DNA from: Heloderma charlesbogerti
Lineage: Eukaryota; Chordata; Lepidosauria; Squamata; Helodermatidae
Assembly: GCA_026122225.1 (NCBI GenBank)
Contig: JANEZZ010000478.1
Span: forward strand, 62,001-126,000
Direction of reading: 5' to 3'
Length of the DNA: 64,000 nucleotides
Shown: positions 35,090 through 45,799 of the stretch, in pieces
Position numbering within the stretch: the first letter of the stretch is position 1
How the letters are laid out: every line of letters starts with the position of its first letter
Notes under the pieces: model-generated
Seen by the model: only the letters and a program-made list of their open reading frames with translations
Databases searched by the model: none
Told to the model about the DNA's origin: nothing
Position numbers and translations under genes: made by a program

Positions 35090-35435
35090 CAGGACAGATA
35101 AAAGGAAGTAGTACATAGTTAAACCATGGAATTTGTTACCACAGGATGTAGTGATGACCACCAATTTGGATGGCTTTAAAAGGGGGGTGGACATATTCCT
35201 GGAGGAAAAAGCTATCAATGGCTACAATGGCTACCTCCAATACCAGAGGCAGTGAGCCTATGTAAACCAGTTTCTGGGGAACATGGGTAGGAAGATGCTG
35301 TTGTACTTGTTTCCTACTTGTGGGTTCCTGGTCCACAGCTGATTGGCCAGTGCATGAACAGAATGCTGGACTAGATGGACCCTTGGTCTGATCCAGCATG
35401 GCTCTTCTTATGTTCTTATGGGTGAACTTACCCCA

Positions 35436-35568
35436 GGGCTTCAATCTTACGCATGTTTGGACAGAAAAAAGTCCTACCATTCCCAGCATTTCCCAGCCAC
35501 CCATGCTGGCTAGGGAATGCTGGTAGTTGTAGGACTTTTTCTGTTTAAACATGCATAGGATTGTGCCC
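35436..35568. mobile_element. PIF/Harbinger-like MITE, 133 bp
   Basis: GGGCTTCAATCTTACGCATG...ATGCATAGGATTGTGCCC is followed by TAA; the left flank is CCA, so the duplication is decayed on one side. Arms 'aaaaagtcctaccattccca' and 'tagttgtaggacttttt' make it a near-complete palindrome. It has the same length as 57,549-57,681. Confidence 0.72.
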
Positions 35569-35926
35569 TAAGTGAATGTGTTATTTCCTCAGAAAGCAAT
35601 GAATTCATCTGGCTCATCTCAGATGAGAGTTTTCCTTTAATTCGAGATCTCATTCTATGTATACACGTTTTTGCACATGCACAATATCAAACTGCATCTT
35701 GGGAGCTGTAATTTGGCATCATTTAATTCATCATGATATCACACATCACCATGTTGATGTCATGTACTCCTTGGTGATTGGTTGTTTTCATGTGGCCTGC
35801 CTGATAATCAAGTCTAATTCTTTTGTTTATCAGAAAGGAAAGGGGTGGGGATGGAGGTACCAGTTTGCCTTAATCCTCTATGAGTTTATCATTATTGATA
35901 CCGCCGCCCACTCCCAGGAACATATT

Positions 35927-36204
35927 TTGTTCTATAAAGTTTAGTTATTGGCTGAATCTACACACAGCAGTTACACCGTTATCATACTGTTATCATAACT
36001 GTTGGAACACATGACACTAATGGGCACCAATAGTTATGATAATGGTATAACTGCTGTGTGTAGATTCAGCCATTGTCCAAGTAAGCAACAAACTACAACT
36101 CCCCAAGCCCTGTAAGCAACAAACTACATCTCCCAAAGCCCTGTAAACAACAAACTACATCTCCCAAAGCCCTGCAAGCAACAAACTACATCTCCCAAAG
36201 CCCT
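35927..36204. repeat. Source-like copy of a palindrome plus tandem-repeat segment
   Basis: A 122-bp palindromic MITE-like core (35,950-36,071, arms GGCTGAATCTACACACAGCA) has ATT on both sides. It is followed by four 31-bp tandem units (36,081-36,204). The part from 35,927 to about 36,125 recurs inverted at 37,802-38,015 inside a CR1, including unique flanking bases on both sides of the palindrome. Confidence 0.8.
36081..36204 (+). repeat. 31-bp tandem repeat, four units
   Basis: Units start at 36,081, 36,112, 36,143 and 36,174; each begins GTAAGCAACAAACTACA or a one-base variant and ends AAGCCCT. The first unit differs most (ACAACTCCCC), the others are nearly identical. Confidence 0.9.
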
Positions 36205-37193
36205 GTGCTCCACCATGCCTGCCAATTGCACCAACCTGTGTCACACCATGAAGACCTCCACCTACTTGGATTCCCTTTCCAGGTTCCCTCCCACAGAGAG
36301 ACTCTAGCACCAGGACTCAGTAAAGTACACTTTTACTTACGAAACAAGAAAAAAAGTCCTTGTGATAAAGGGTTAAAGTTACATCATCACATTTTGTTAA
36401 GAAACAAAACTAACTAATGCGGCACCTTCAGAGAAATTGCATAGTTTAGACAATGACCCAGGCCTGCTACAAAGGCGAGAATTACAAATGCATAGATTTT
36501 GACCAACAAGCTGACTAATTATGAAATTTGGCAGTATCACTAAGTATGACATGTGCATCAATGTTATGACTGAGTTCATGATTGTACAAAAAGAACCTTC
36601 CACGCATACAGTTGTATATGCACAGGATTTATGCACACATTACCTAGAACATATGAAAAGTGGGAGCAAGAATGGCATCAGTGATCCTGCAACCCCCTTC
36701 ACATATTCAAAATAACATCTGAAACATTCATATATCACTATACCTGTTTTAATATTTTTTAAAATCCTGTAAAGTAAGAGAACTTTAGGAGGAGGGGGAC
36801 ACCACTCAAAAGACTTATACTGATGGAGCTAGTTCTATTTAGCCCACCATAGAGCTGAGAATCGACTAAACATATGTTTAATTTGTGCATGAGTAGCCCC
36901 ATGGGCCGCAATGAAATATCTCACTTGCACAAAATCAAGCATCTGTTGAAGAGCTTAGCTAGAGAGGCTCTTTCTCCATTTTGGAGAAACCTTAAAGTGT
37001 GGCCATTATATCTGATAATCCTATGTATGCATGTCAGAGCAATAATAATTATGAAAAACACTGGCATTCAAATCAGAATTATTTGCCAAGGGGGAAACTA
37101 AACCATAAAATTCACTGGCTGTACAGTGTCTTACAGATACTGGAGTATCTTTAACATCATAGGATTAGAAAGAAATTATTCAGTACACACAGG
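36205..37193. other. No gene recognised
   Basis: No domain-bearing frame, RNA gene or identified repeat. Confidence 0.4.
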
Positions 37194-37801
37194 TCATAGA
37201 ATCATAGAATAGTAGGGTTGGAAGGGGCCTACAGGACCATTGAGTCCAACCCCCTGCTCAATGCAGGAATCCAAGTCAGAGCATCCCCGACAGATGGCTG
37301 TCCAGCCTCTGAATTGAATGTCCAGTCTTGAATGCCTCCAGTGTGGGAGAGCCCACTACCTCCCTACGTAATGGGTTCCATTGTCATATTGCTCTAACAG
37401 TCAGGAAGGTTTTCCAGATGTTCAGCTGGAATCTGGCTTCCTAACTCCGGGATGTTCTAGAAGAGATCCTGGCCTTCCTCTCTGTGACAACTTCGCAAGT
37501 ACTTGAAGAGCGCTATCATATCACCCCTCAGTCGTCTCTTCTCAAGGCTAAACATGCCCCATTCTTTCAGTCTGTCTTCATAGGACTTTGTTTCCAGTCC
37601 CCTGATCATCTTCATTCCCTTCCTCTGAACCATCTCCAGCTTGTCTGCATCCTTCTTAAAGTGCGGTGCCCAGAACTGGACGCCGTACTCCAGATGAGGC
37701 CTAACCAGTGCTGAATAGAGGGGAACTAGTACTTCCCAGGATTTGGAAGCTATACTTCTATTAATGCAGCCCAAAATAGCATTAATAGCTTTTTTGCAGC
37801 C

Positions 37802-38015
37802 TTTGTTGCATTTGTTAGTTTGTTGCTTACAGGGCTTGGGGAGTTGTAGTTTGTTGCTTACTTGGACAATGGCTGAATCTACACACAGTAGTTATACCAT
37901 TATCATAACTATTGGTGCCCATTAGTGTCATGTGTACCAACAGTTATGATAACAGTATGATAACGGTGTAACTGCTGTGTGTAGATTCAGCCAATAACTA
38001 AACTTTATAGAACAA
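37802..38015 (-). mobile_element. Retro-inserted inverted copy of 35,927-36,125
   Basis: The 214-bp insert is flanked by a perfect 18-bp direct repeat AATAGCTTTTTTGCAGCC (37,784-37,801 and 38,016-38,033), which duplicates CR1 target sequence. Its reverse complement reproduces the segment at 35,927-36,125, including 'gttctataaagtttagttat' on one side and the first tandem unit on the other. The end 'gcaacaaactaacaaatgcaacaaa' region could be its 3' tail. A long target duplication fits LINE-mediated retrotransposition rather than DNA transposition. Confidence 0.82.
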
Positions 38016-38110
38016 AATAGCTTTTTTGCAGCCACATCACATTGCTGGCTCATATTCAGCTTGTGATCGACAACAATTCCAAGATCCTTCTCGCTTGTAG
38101 TGTTATTGAG

Positions 38111-39122
38111 CTAAGTATCCCCCATCTTGTAACTGTGCATTTGGTTTCTTTTTCCTAGGTGCAGAACTTGGCATTTATCCCTCTTAAATTTCATTCTGTT
38201 GTTTTCTGCCCAGAGCTCCAGTCTATCAAGATCACTTTGAATTTTGTTTCTGTCTTCCAAGGTATTAGCTATCCCACCCAATTTTGTGCCAACTGCAAAT
38301 TTGATCAGCATTTCCTGCACCTCCTCCTCCCAAGTCAATAATAAAAATGTTAAAGAGCACTGGGTCCAGGACTGAGCCCTGCAGTACCCCGCTCATTACC
38401 TCACCCCAGTTTGAGAAGATCCCATTGATAAGCACTCTTTCATTCCGATTCTGTAGCCAACTGTGGATCCACCAGATCGTTGTTTCATCTAGCCCACTTT
38501 GAGCTAGTTTGCTCATCAGGATATCATGGGGCCCTTTGTAGAAAGCTTTGCTGAAGCTGAGGTATATTATGTCTACAGCATTCCCACAGTCCACAACGGA
38601 GATTAATTGATCAAAAAATGAGATCAGATTCGTCTGGCAGGATTTGTTCTTGACAAATCCATGTTGGCTTCAAGTAATCACTGCATTGTTTTCAAGGTGC
38701 TTACAGATGGATTGCTTTATAATCTGCCTCAGAATTTTCCCAGGGATTGATGTCAGCCTGACTGGTCTGTAGGTCCCAGATTCCTCCTTTTTACCCTTTT
38801 GGAAGATAGGAACAACATTAGCCCTCCTCCAGTCATCTGGCACTTCACCGGTCCTCCACGATTGTTCAAAGAGAATAGACAGTGGTTCTGAGAGTTCTTC
38901 TGCCAGTTCCTTTATTACTCTAGGGTGCAGTTCATCTGGCCCTGGAGATTTGAACTCATTCCAAGTAATTAGGTGTTCCTTGACCATATGCCTATCGATC
39001 TCAAGCTGCAATCCTGCCCCTTCAGCCTGTACTTTCGCTTTTGCCAGGGGAGTCATAGGCCCTCTTTTGGGAGAAGATTGGGCCAAAGTAAGAATTGAGC
39101 ACCTCTGCCTTTTCTTTGTCAT
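38111..39122 (-). pseudogene. CR1 reverse transcriptase domain
   Basis: Frames carry: KSPGPDELHPRVIKELAEEL and VPDDWRRANVVPIFQKG (38,670-39,122); IIYLSFSKAFYKGPHD (motif A region) and VLQGSVLDPVLFNIFI (motif B; 38,265-38,594); and MLIKFAVGTKLGG (38,111-38,338), where the usual paired Asp of motif C reads VG. The motif A position that is normally Asp reads Ser (LSFSKAF). Loss of these catalytic residues plus frameshifts makes it inactive. Confidence 0.88.
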
Positions 39123-39238
39123 CTGTTATTGTTTTGCCATCCTTATTTAATAGCTGAACCACCATTCCTTTCCTCTGTCTTTTACTATGAATGTAGCTGA
39201 AGAAAGCTTTTTTGCTGCTTTCAGCATCCCTCGCTAAC

Positions 39239-39966
39239 TAGGGATGTATGAAAGGTACTTACCTTTCGTGAATTATGTTTATGGTTGGGGGGGAGGTGTT
39301 CCGTCCCTCCCCCCGGAATCCTCGCCGGGGGGGAGGCGCTCCGTTCCTCCCCTCCCCAGAATCCTGGCCGGCCGGCTGTGCTCCGCAGCGATTCTGCGGA
39401 GCCGCCGGCCAGCTCCGCCAGCAGCCGGACATCCGGCCGCTGGCTAGCAGGGACGCAAATGGCGGTGGCCGTAGCCGCCATCGTTTGCTTCCCTGCAGTC
39501 AGCCATGATAGGCTATGTAAATGTTTACATAGACTATCATGGCTGACTTCAAAAACAAACAAACGCGTGTACGCAAATGGCGGCGGCCATGGCCGCCGCC
39601 ATTTGCGTACGCGTGTTTGTTTGTTTGTTTTTTTAAAGTCAGCTGTGATAGGCTACGTAAACATTTACGTAGCCTATCACATCTTTTTTTTAAAACCTAG
39701 CCGTGATAGGCTACATAAATATTTACGTAGCCTATCACGTTTTTTGTGTTTTTTTTAAACTGGAAATGGTGGCGGCAGCAGCCGGTCGGAAGACCGGCTG
39801 CCGGAGCCGCCGCCAAACCACCGCCGGAGCTGCCGCCGCCAGGAAGATCTGCCCAAGGTAAGTCTCGTCCCGGGGGGGCGGGCCGTTCCGCCACCGATTT
39901 TGGGAGGCCGAATGCACTGGCATTCAGCCTCCCTGAGATCCGTGGCAGAATTTTCGTACATCCCTA
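39239..39966. mobile_element. Polypalindromic hAT element, copy E (728 bp)
   Basis: TAGGGATGTATGAAAGGTAC...TTTTCGTACATCCCTA lies inside the minus-strand CR1. Left flank TCGCTAAC and right flank TCACGCTAAC differ by a 2-bp insertion, so the 8-bp duplication is slightly damaged. Modules: Q 39,449-39,497; P 39,503-39,547; a perfect 38-bp Q palindrome at 39,571-39,608 inside a longer one; P at 39,642-39,681; P at 39,702-39,740; then a CCGGTCGGAAGACCGG hairpin near 39,781. The block 39,500-39,682 is palindromic as a whole. Confidence 0.9.
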
Positions 39967-40266
39967 TCACGCTAACCTCAGCTCGTTCTCAGCTTTAGCC
40001 TTCCTGATGCCATCCTTGCTACCTGCCTGTACTCTTCCTTTGTTGCTTGGCCTTCTTTCCACTTCCTGCATGTGTCATTTTTTGTTTTCAGGTCATCTCT
40101 TAGCCTTTTGTCTTGTGAAGCCACATTGGCTTCTTCTGTTGTCTTCCACCTTTTTTTCTTTTTGGAATTGTTTGTAATTGTGCCTTGAGAATTTCCTATT
40201 TAAAAAACTCCCACCCATCTTGGACTCCTTTTCTCATTAGAGTTGCTTGCCATGGGACCTTACTTA

Positions 40267-40900
40267 TCATTGTTCTGAGTTTATTAAAATCAGCTTTCCT
40301 AAAATCCAGGTACGCATTTGGCTACACTTGGCTTTTGCTTCCTTTAGAACCAAGAACTCAAGTATAACATGGTCGCTTTCCCCCAGAGTTCCTGTAACTG
40401 CTACTTTACCCACTAAGTCATCTCTGTTGGTTAGGATCAAGTCAAGGATAGCCAATCCTCTAGTTCCTTCCTCTACTTTCTGTAGGAGTAAGTTATCTGC
40501 CACACAAGTCAGGAATTTCCTGGAGGGGCCATGTTTTGCAGAATTTGTCTCCCAACAAATATCGGGGAAATTGAAGTCCCCCATTATTGCTATATCATGC
40601 TTCCTTGAAACATTGGCTATTTGTTTTTCAAAAGTTTCATCCTCGTCTTCTCCTTGATTGGGTGGCCGGTAGTAGACCCCAGCCACCATGTTCCTTTTAT
40701 TCTTTGCTGCATTTTAACCAAGATGCTCTCAATGGGGCTACCAAGCTCATCCTCCTGTATTTCTGTGCAGAGATACATATTTTTAACATATAGTGCAACC
40801 CCACCTCCCCTTCTGTTCCTCCTGTTCTTTTTGAACAAGTTATATCCTTCAATTGCTGTATTCCAGCCATGAGAGTCATCCCATGTGCTTCATGGTCTGG
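40267..40900 (-). pseudogene. CR1 apurinic-like endonuclease domain
   Basis: Minus-strand frames show FKKNRRNRRGGGVALYVKN, GVYYRPPNQGED, AIMGDFNFPDICW (GDFN motif), LDLILTNRD and ESDHVILEFLV (SDH motif), in the expected order for the CR1 ORF2 N-terminus. The N-terminal part lies in another frame (HGMTLMAGIQ, near 40,880), so it is frameshifted. Confidence 0.88.
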
Positions 40901-41189
40901 CTTTCTTCCTACATGTTTGTGAAGACTCTTATTGGGTGCTATTAGAGCTGTTCTCTCTGTTGCTGTGCGTGAGCCTTCATCCATTGTTACCCCCAACTTT
41001 ATGTCTCCCTTCCCAGTAGGATTCAGTTTAAAGCCCTCCTGATAAAGTTCTTCATTCTGTGGACAAACACATTCTTCCCAGACTTTGTGAGGTGCAACCC
41101 ATCCGTTGCCAACAGTCCATCTTCTAGGAAGTATAGCCCATGGTCCTAGAATCCAAATCTCTCTCGTTGGCACCACCTTCATAGCCAGT

Positions 41190-41384
41190 CATTCACCCGG
41201 AGTATTTTTCTTTCCCTTTCTATCCCTCTTCTAACTACTGGAAGGATGGATGAGAAAACTATCTGGGCCCCAAAGTTCTTGAGTTTCCTTCCCAAGGCTT
41301 CAAAGTCTGATGTGATTTCTTCGTAGCTCCGCTTGGCAGTATTATTTGTTCCCACATTGATGAGAAGAAAGGGATACCTGTCAG
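41190..41384 (-). pseudogene. CR1 ORF1 esterase, C-terminal remnant
   Basis: The minus strand translates to INVGTNNTAKRSYEEITSDF and LGRKLKNFGAQIVFSSILPV. It matches in layout the GTND region of the plus-strand CR1 at 32,901, but the usual Asp reads Asn (GTNN). The copy is 5'-truncated a few residues before this. Confidence 0.8.
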
Positions 41385-41467
41385 TGGGCTTTCAGTATTC
41401 AGTTGATCTGGGTATTCAGCTGATCTTCACAAAACTGGTACCTAGAAAGCCTATTCCAAACTGATAT

Positions 41468-41469
<2 letters not shown>

Positions 41470-41518
<49 letters not shown>

Positions 41519-41527
41519 GTATGTATG

Positions 41528-41570
<43 letters not shown>
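41470..41570. repeat. (TA)n microsatellite with TATG interruption
   Basis: About 40 bp of TA, then 'gtatatgtatgtatgtatgt', then about 40 bp of TA. Long TA tracts are self-complementary and can extrude as cruciforms. Confidence 0.95.
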
Positions 41571-41574
<4 letters not shown>

Positions 41575-42765
41575 TTCAAAGCCAATCTGGGTTTGAGATT
41601 ATGGCATTGATTCCCAAGAGGTGCACCCTTTCTTAATGCAATTTAACTCTCAGCTCGAATACTCAACTCATGTTTATACTTAGAGATGTTTATTACGAGC
41701 ATTGAGCTTTGGAAATGAAATACAAATTAGGGCAAAATCCTAAATTCAGGTGTACAGTCTGAAGTGCACTACATGATTGGCTCTTCCAGGTTTGGACTTT
41801 GTGTTATCATTGAGCCAAAAATAAACTGGCTTGACTTCATGTTCATTTTCAAGAATGTCAAAAAGCACCTCCCATTTTTGGTGATTTTCAATATTGATTT
41901 TGAACAGATTTGTGTTCTTTCAGAGCTGTTCTTCTTGGCACCATTTTATTTCCTTTAGTCCTTGCCTTCACTGTACTCTGCTCATTTGTCCACACTTTCA
42001 TTTAATGCAATTGACTGTGGTGATCCCTGCAATTTTATCAGTGTCATCATAACACATGTCTAATGTGATGACATCATGGATGCCCACAAACAAAATCATA
42101 TAGATCACCACAGCACATCAGATTAAACAGCAGGATGAGCAAACAATGCCAAGGACAGTGAGAAGACAAAGAGAAAAAGTGACACTGAAATAATATATAA
42201 AAAAAGCTTGCCAGATATCATGGAAATAATGCAAATATGTTCAAGAAAAATAAATATTTGGTCAGATCATAATCATCAATATTATTATCATTATCATCAT
42301 CACCACCATCATCAGGTAGTTTTGTTTAGCTAGAATGAATATGTTACTTTCAAGATAAATATCCCCCTCCCAAAAAATCACTTTTGTACTATATCAAGCC
42401 AGAACTGCTCTATAATTAATTCAACAGATGTCCAGTTTCCTCTTCTATATCCAATCACTCTAGTTATGATTTAGATACCAAATGCCAGGGGACACATGTT
42501 TATAGTTTATTCTTAATTTGTTTTATGTTATCTAAATTGTTACTCTAAATACAATCAAGCTTTGTCCTTTTTTCTCAACACAACCCTGTGGGAGCAGGCT
42601 GAAAGAGGCTTTTGCTTTTTTAAAGTAGATGTTTCTAAGTTGGTGACATCTAAAGATAAAGGACCACTATAATTCCTTTTGGCAGTCACTCAAACCATTA
42701 TATTATATAATTTATTTTAAAGGATTTTGTTCTCCCCTTACATCATTTTTCCTTTTCCCAAGATG

Positions 42766-42800
42766 ATACAGAGAGAGAGACAGAGAGACAGAGAGATATC

Positions 42801-42836
<36 letters not shown>

Positions 42837-42960
42837 TCGATAGATAGATAGATATCGATAGATATCGATAGATAGATAGAGATCGATAGATAGATATCGA
42901 TAGATAGATAGAGATCGAGAGAGAGACAGAGAGACAGAGAGACAGAGAGAGAGAGAGATC
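42766..42960. repeat. Compound GATA / GACAGA microsatellite
   Basis: Blocks of (GATA)n are broken repeatedly by ATCGAT, which makes local palindromes such as TATCGATA. (GACA/GAGA)n lies on both sides. Confidence 0.95.
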
Positions 42961-43383
42961 TCACAGAAACATAAAAACAGTGTAAAACAGGCAGCCAGCA
43001 TGATTAAAACTGTATCAAAAAGTCTTAGGTGTTCCACAACTGGGACACTATCTTTGAGAAGTCCCCCTCTGCCTCGTCTCAGATAGGAGGGATACAAACA
43101 GAAGGCCCTCCACTGAACATCTTAATGGTGGGCCTATCAAGTGGACCTATCAAGTATCCTGGTCCTAAGCTGTGAACAGAAGGAAAGGTCAAAAACTGCC
43201 CTTTGAATTGTGCCTGGAAACAGACTGGGAGTCAGTACAGCTAGCATAGTGCAGGCAGAGCCAGCCCTGGGATAAGCAGCACCCTGGGAAAACCCCTTCA
43301 GTGCCCTCCCATCAACATATAGCCTTTTAAATGATTTCTAGTGTGTATAATGTTTATTGTATTTGTAGTGCTTTGATACTACC

Positions 43384-43582
43384 CAGTGGAGGCTGGTGAC
43401 TCTGATGTCAGTGGGCCAGTGAATCTGCTCTAGGCTTCAGTCAGAACCAGCCAGAACTCTAAAGGAGCTACCCAAGGTGCTGGACTCTACCTCCAAAATC
43501 AGGCTGCTTCTGGTTCTCATTCTGACGGAAACCCAGGGTGGATTCACTGCCTGACTGACATCAGAGCCACCAGCCTCTGCTG
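43384..43582. mobile_element. hAT-type MITE (CAGTGGAGGCTGG family)
   Basis: CAGTGGAGGCTGGTGACTCT and (complement of right end) CAGCAGAGGCTGGTGGCTCT form the terminal repeats. A perfect 8-bp duplication ATACTACC (43,376-43,383 and 43,583-43,590) flanks the element. Second member at 10,249-10,470. Confidence 0.9.
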
Positions 43583-43738
43583 ATACTACCCTCAAACCCT
43601 TGCGCATCGTGGCTTATCAGGTCTAGCCAGGGAGGTCTGACCAAGTGGGTCCAGGGAGTGGCGAATGCATCTTTACATGAGGGAGTGGTGCCAACTGCCT
43701 TTAAAAAGGCCATTGTGTGACCTTTAAAGAGGTGATTG

Positions 43739-44130
43739 TAGGGATGCTGGAGAAATTCGAGACGGACTAAAATGAGCTCGGATTTCTAAGAATTCAACCT
43801 GCAAAATCTGCTGCAAAGTGACCCCCTCAGGCCATGTGGAGTCCGTGGACTTTCAGATGGTGTTGTGTTTTTACTTTCCTGGAATTTACGGATATTTATT
43901 GGTAGGAAAATACACAGGTTTATGCTGAAGAAAAGTTGAATGGAATGGGGGACAATATGCTCAGTGTTATGGACTAAGGTAAATTGTGTAAATTCTTAAG
44001 AAACCTCTCACTTCATTATTTGCATATTTTTCAACACAACCAAAAAAAAAAAATTGCATCCATCTGCAAGTGGACAACAGAACAAAAGGCACCTGACAAT
44101 CCACGAAACATGGACAGAGCAAAGTTGACA
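43739..44130. mobile_element. hAT-like element, family 2, right end unclear
   Basis: Starts TAGGGATGCTGGAGAAATTC and carries 'acaaaaggcacctgacaatc', as in 29,841-30,205. No right terminus with CATCCCTA was found, so it may be truncated; the right boundary is approximate. Confidence 0.55.
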
Positions 44131-44344
44131 CTGTCCACTCCTGAAAAAGCCCTCCCTTGACCCAGATGTCTATGATAACTGCCACCCAGTTACAAATACC
44201 CCTTTTGGGGGCAAAGTCCTCAGGGGGGAGGGTGTCACAGCTGCAGAGGCTCTTGAAGGATACAGAGCATCTGGACCTATGCCAATCTGGGTTCAGCCTG
44301 GTTTGGGGATGGAATCAGCCTTGGTCAATCTGATGGGTGACTTT

Positions 44345-44660
44345 TATTATTCATTCATTCAATTTGTACCCTGCCTTTCTACCCAAAAAAATGGCACCCC
44401 AGGCAACTTACAATCATTAATGAAACTTGATTTAAAGAATAATAAAACAGTGCTTTAAAATACAATTAAAACACAGCAATAACAGAATGGAAATGGCACC
44501 CAACCCAACAGACCCGCTGACACACCGCTTGAATAAAATGGTCTTTGCCTGCCGGCAGAAGGACAGCAGAGAGGGAGCCAACCTCGCCTCCATCGGCAGG
44601 GTGTTCCACAGCCTGGGAGTGGCCACTGAGAAGACCGTATCTGGTGTTGCCACCAAACAC
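44345..44660 (-). mobile_element. L2-type LINE 3' end
   Basis: The reverse complement encodes LFSVATPRLWNTLPMEARLA (actual reading begins TVFSVATPRLW), the typical end of L2-like ORF2, followed by a 3' UTR and a (TGAA)n-like tail (plus-strand 'attattcattcattcaat'). Confidence 0.7.
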
Positions 44661-44729
44661 TAGTAGAGATGTCACAAGTGCCTGATTTAGTCCAGGAGGC
44701 CGGTGAAATCCCTCACGGCCAGACCACAC

Positions 44730-44785
44730 TTGCCAAGCTCCAGGGCACTATGGACCCAGCCTATGAGTGCCCTGGAGCTTGGCAA
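44730..44785. repeat. Perfect 19-bp stem hairpin
   Basis: TTGCCAAGCTCCAGGGCAC (44,730-44,748) and its exact complement (44,767-44,785) surround an 18-bp loop. It lies between two oppositely oriented L2 fragments. It looks like a small inverted duplication; an alternative is the end of an unrecognised foldback element. Confidence 0.85.
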
Positions 44786-44819
44786 GCAGCCGGGAACAGC
44801 CCAGATTTGTCGTTGTGTG

Positions 44820-45516
44820 CATCCCAATGGCAAGAGTGGCTGGAGCATGTGCGGTGCCTCCTCCTCCTCCTGCCTGGTCAGCTGTCCTCCTCAGGATTCA
44901 TCTCTGCCACTGGGGGCCCAAGTGGCCTTGGTGGCAATGAGCGCCTATTACCAGCTTAGGCTGGTATGACAGCTACGACCATTCCTATGCATTGATAACT
45001 CAAGATTGTAACGTACTTTATGTGGGGCTGCCCTTGGGATTGGGTGGGAAGCTGCGCCTAGTGCAGAATGTGGTGGCTAGATTGCTCAGTGGGAGCATCT
45101 TACCTTGCACATATGACTCCTGTCCTGTGCTGAAGCTCTGCACTGGCTGCGAATTAGCTACTGAGCCATGTTTAAGCTGTTATTGTTGGTTTATAAAGTC
45201 CTAAACAGCTCAGAACCAGGTTATCTGAGAGACCGCCGCCTTCTGCATTGGTCACCCCTGTCTTTACATTCTAAGTCTTTGCAGACCCTTAGAATAATGC
45301 ATAAGGTTGCTGATCATACTGCAGCCTACAGAAGTTCATATGAACTAGTTATTATTTTAACTGAAATTTTATTATTTTTTATCATTGCATTGTTTCAATA
45401 ATTGGTTTTATTGTATTTTATCATAATTTTATATTGTAAAGCACTTTGGGGTTTATTTTATTTTTTAAAGGAAAAGTAAAGTGTAGACATTTTTTGAAAT
45501 AAATAAAATAAATACA
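44820..45516 (+). mobile_element. L2-type LINE, 3' part
   Basis: The plus strand shows the region encoding GLPLG..KLRLVQNVVARLLSG, then ELATEPC and FKLLLLVYKVLNSSEPGYL in shifted frames, then the 3' UTR with 'tgtaaagcactttgggg' and an AAAT-like tail. Heavily mutated. Confidence 0.75.
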
Positions 45517-45799
45517 TAATGTTGTCTCCAAGTAAAGCCATGTTCTGGAAATATTATCTAGAACAGATGACATCAAACTGGAAACTGAAACACATTTTAA
45601 AGCTAACTGACAGAAGTTCATTTTTGTAGTTAGCAGCCAAGCAACCTGTAGAAATTTGAAACACACACACGTCCTGCTTTTTTTTCTCTCTCCAACCTAG
45701 CTCACAGCAGACAGTACATTCATCAAACACAGAATCACTGAGCTCAGCTTGGTGGCTCCTCAGGCTGGTGCCCAGGGCAAGTGCCCAGTTCACTCATCC

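Larger units (their letters stand above)
31431..35421 (+). mobile_element. CR1-like LINE, composite copy with three insertions
   Basis: Pieces in order: ORF1 start (31,431-31,750), ORF1 esterase region (32,654-33,073), ORF2 C-terminus (33,284-33,924), and 3' UTR (35,090-35,421) ending 'ctcttcttatgttcttatg'. The breaks are copy D (31,751-32,653), a hAT-like remnant with a large CR1 deletion (33,074-33,283) and a 1.2-kb TIR-like insertion (33,925-35,089). Most of ORF2 (endonuclease and polymerase core) is missing. The tail differs from the ATTCTATGA type seen in the minus-strand CR1 copies, so this is another CR1 subfamily. Confidence 0.85.
37194..41384 (-). mobile_element. CR1 LINE, nearly complete composite copy
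   Basis: Minus-strand order from right to left: end of the ORF1 esterase (41,190-41,384), ORF2 endonuclease (about 40,267-40,900), reverse transcriptase (about 38,111-39,122), C-terminal region (37,457-37,774) and the 3' end with inverted 'atagaatcatagaatag' at 37,194. It is 5'-truncated inside ORF1. Two insertions split it: 37,802-38,015 with an 18-bp duplication, and copy E at 39,239-39,966. Confidence 0.92.
41385..43383. other. No gene recognised; microsatellite-rich
   Basis: Contains a TA tract and a GATA/GACAGA tract (listed separately) and an (ATC)n tract near 42,275-42,315. No domain-bearing frame; the open frames over 42,738-43,097 are read-through of the tetranucleotide repeat. Confidence 0.5.

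Noticed and set aside
35950..36071. The GGCTGAATCTACACAC palindrome as a microRNA hairpin
   Set aside because: It has near-perfect arms over its full length, an ATT flank on both sides and a second copy nearby. A MITE explains it better than a microRNA precursor.
42738..43097. 119-codon minus-strand open frame rich in Leu/Ser/Ile/Tyr
   Set aside because: It is the GATA/GACA microsatellite read through.
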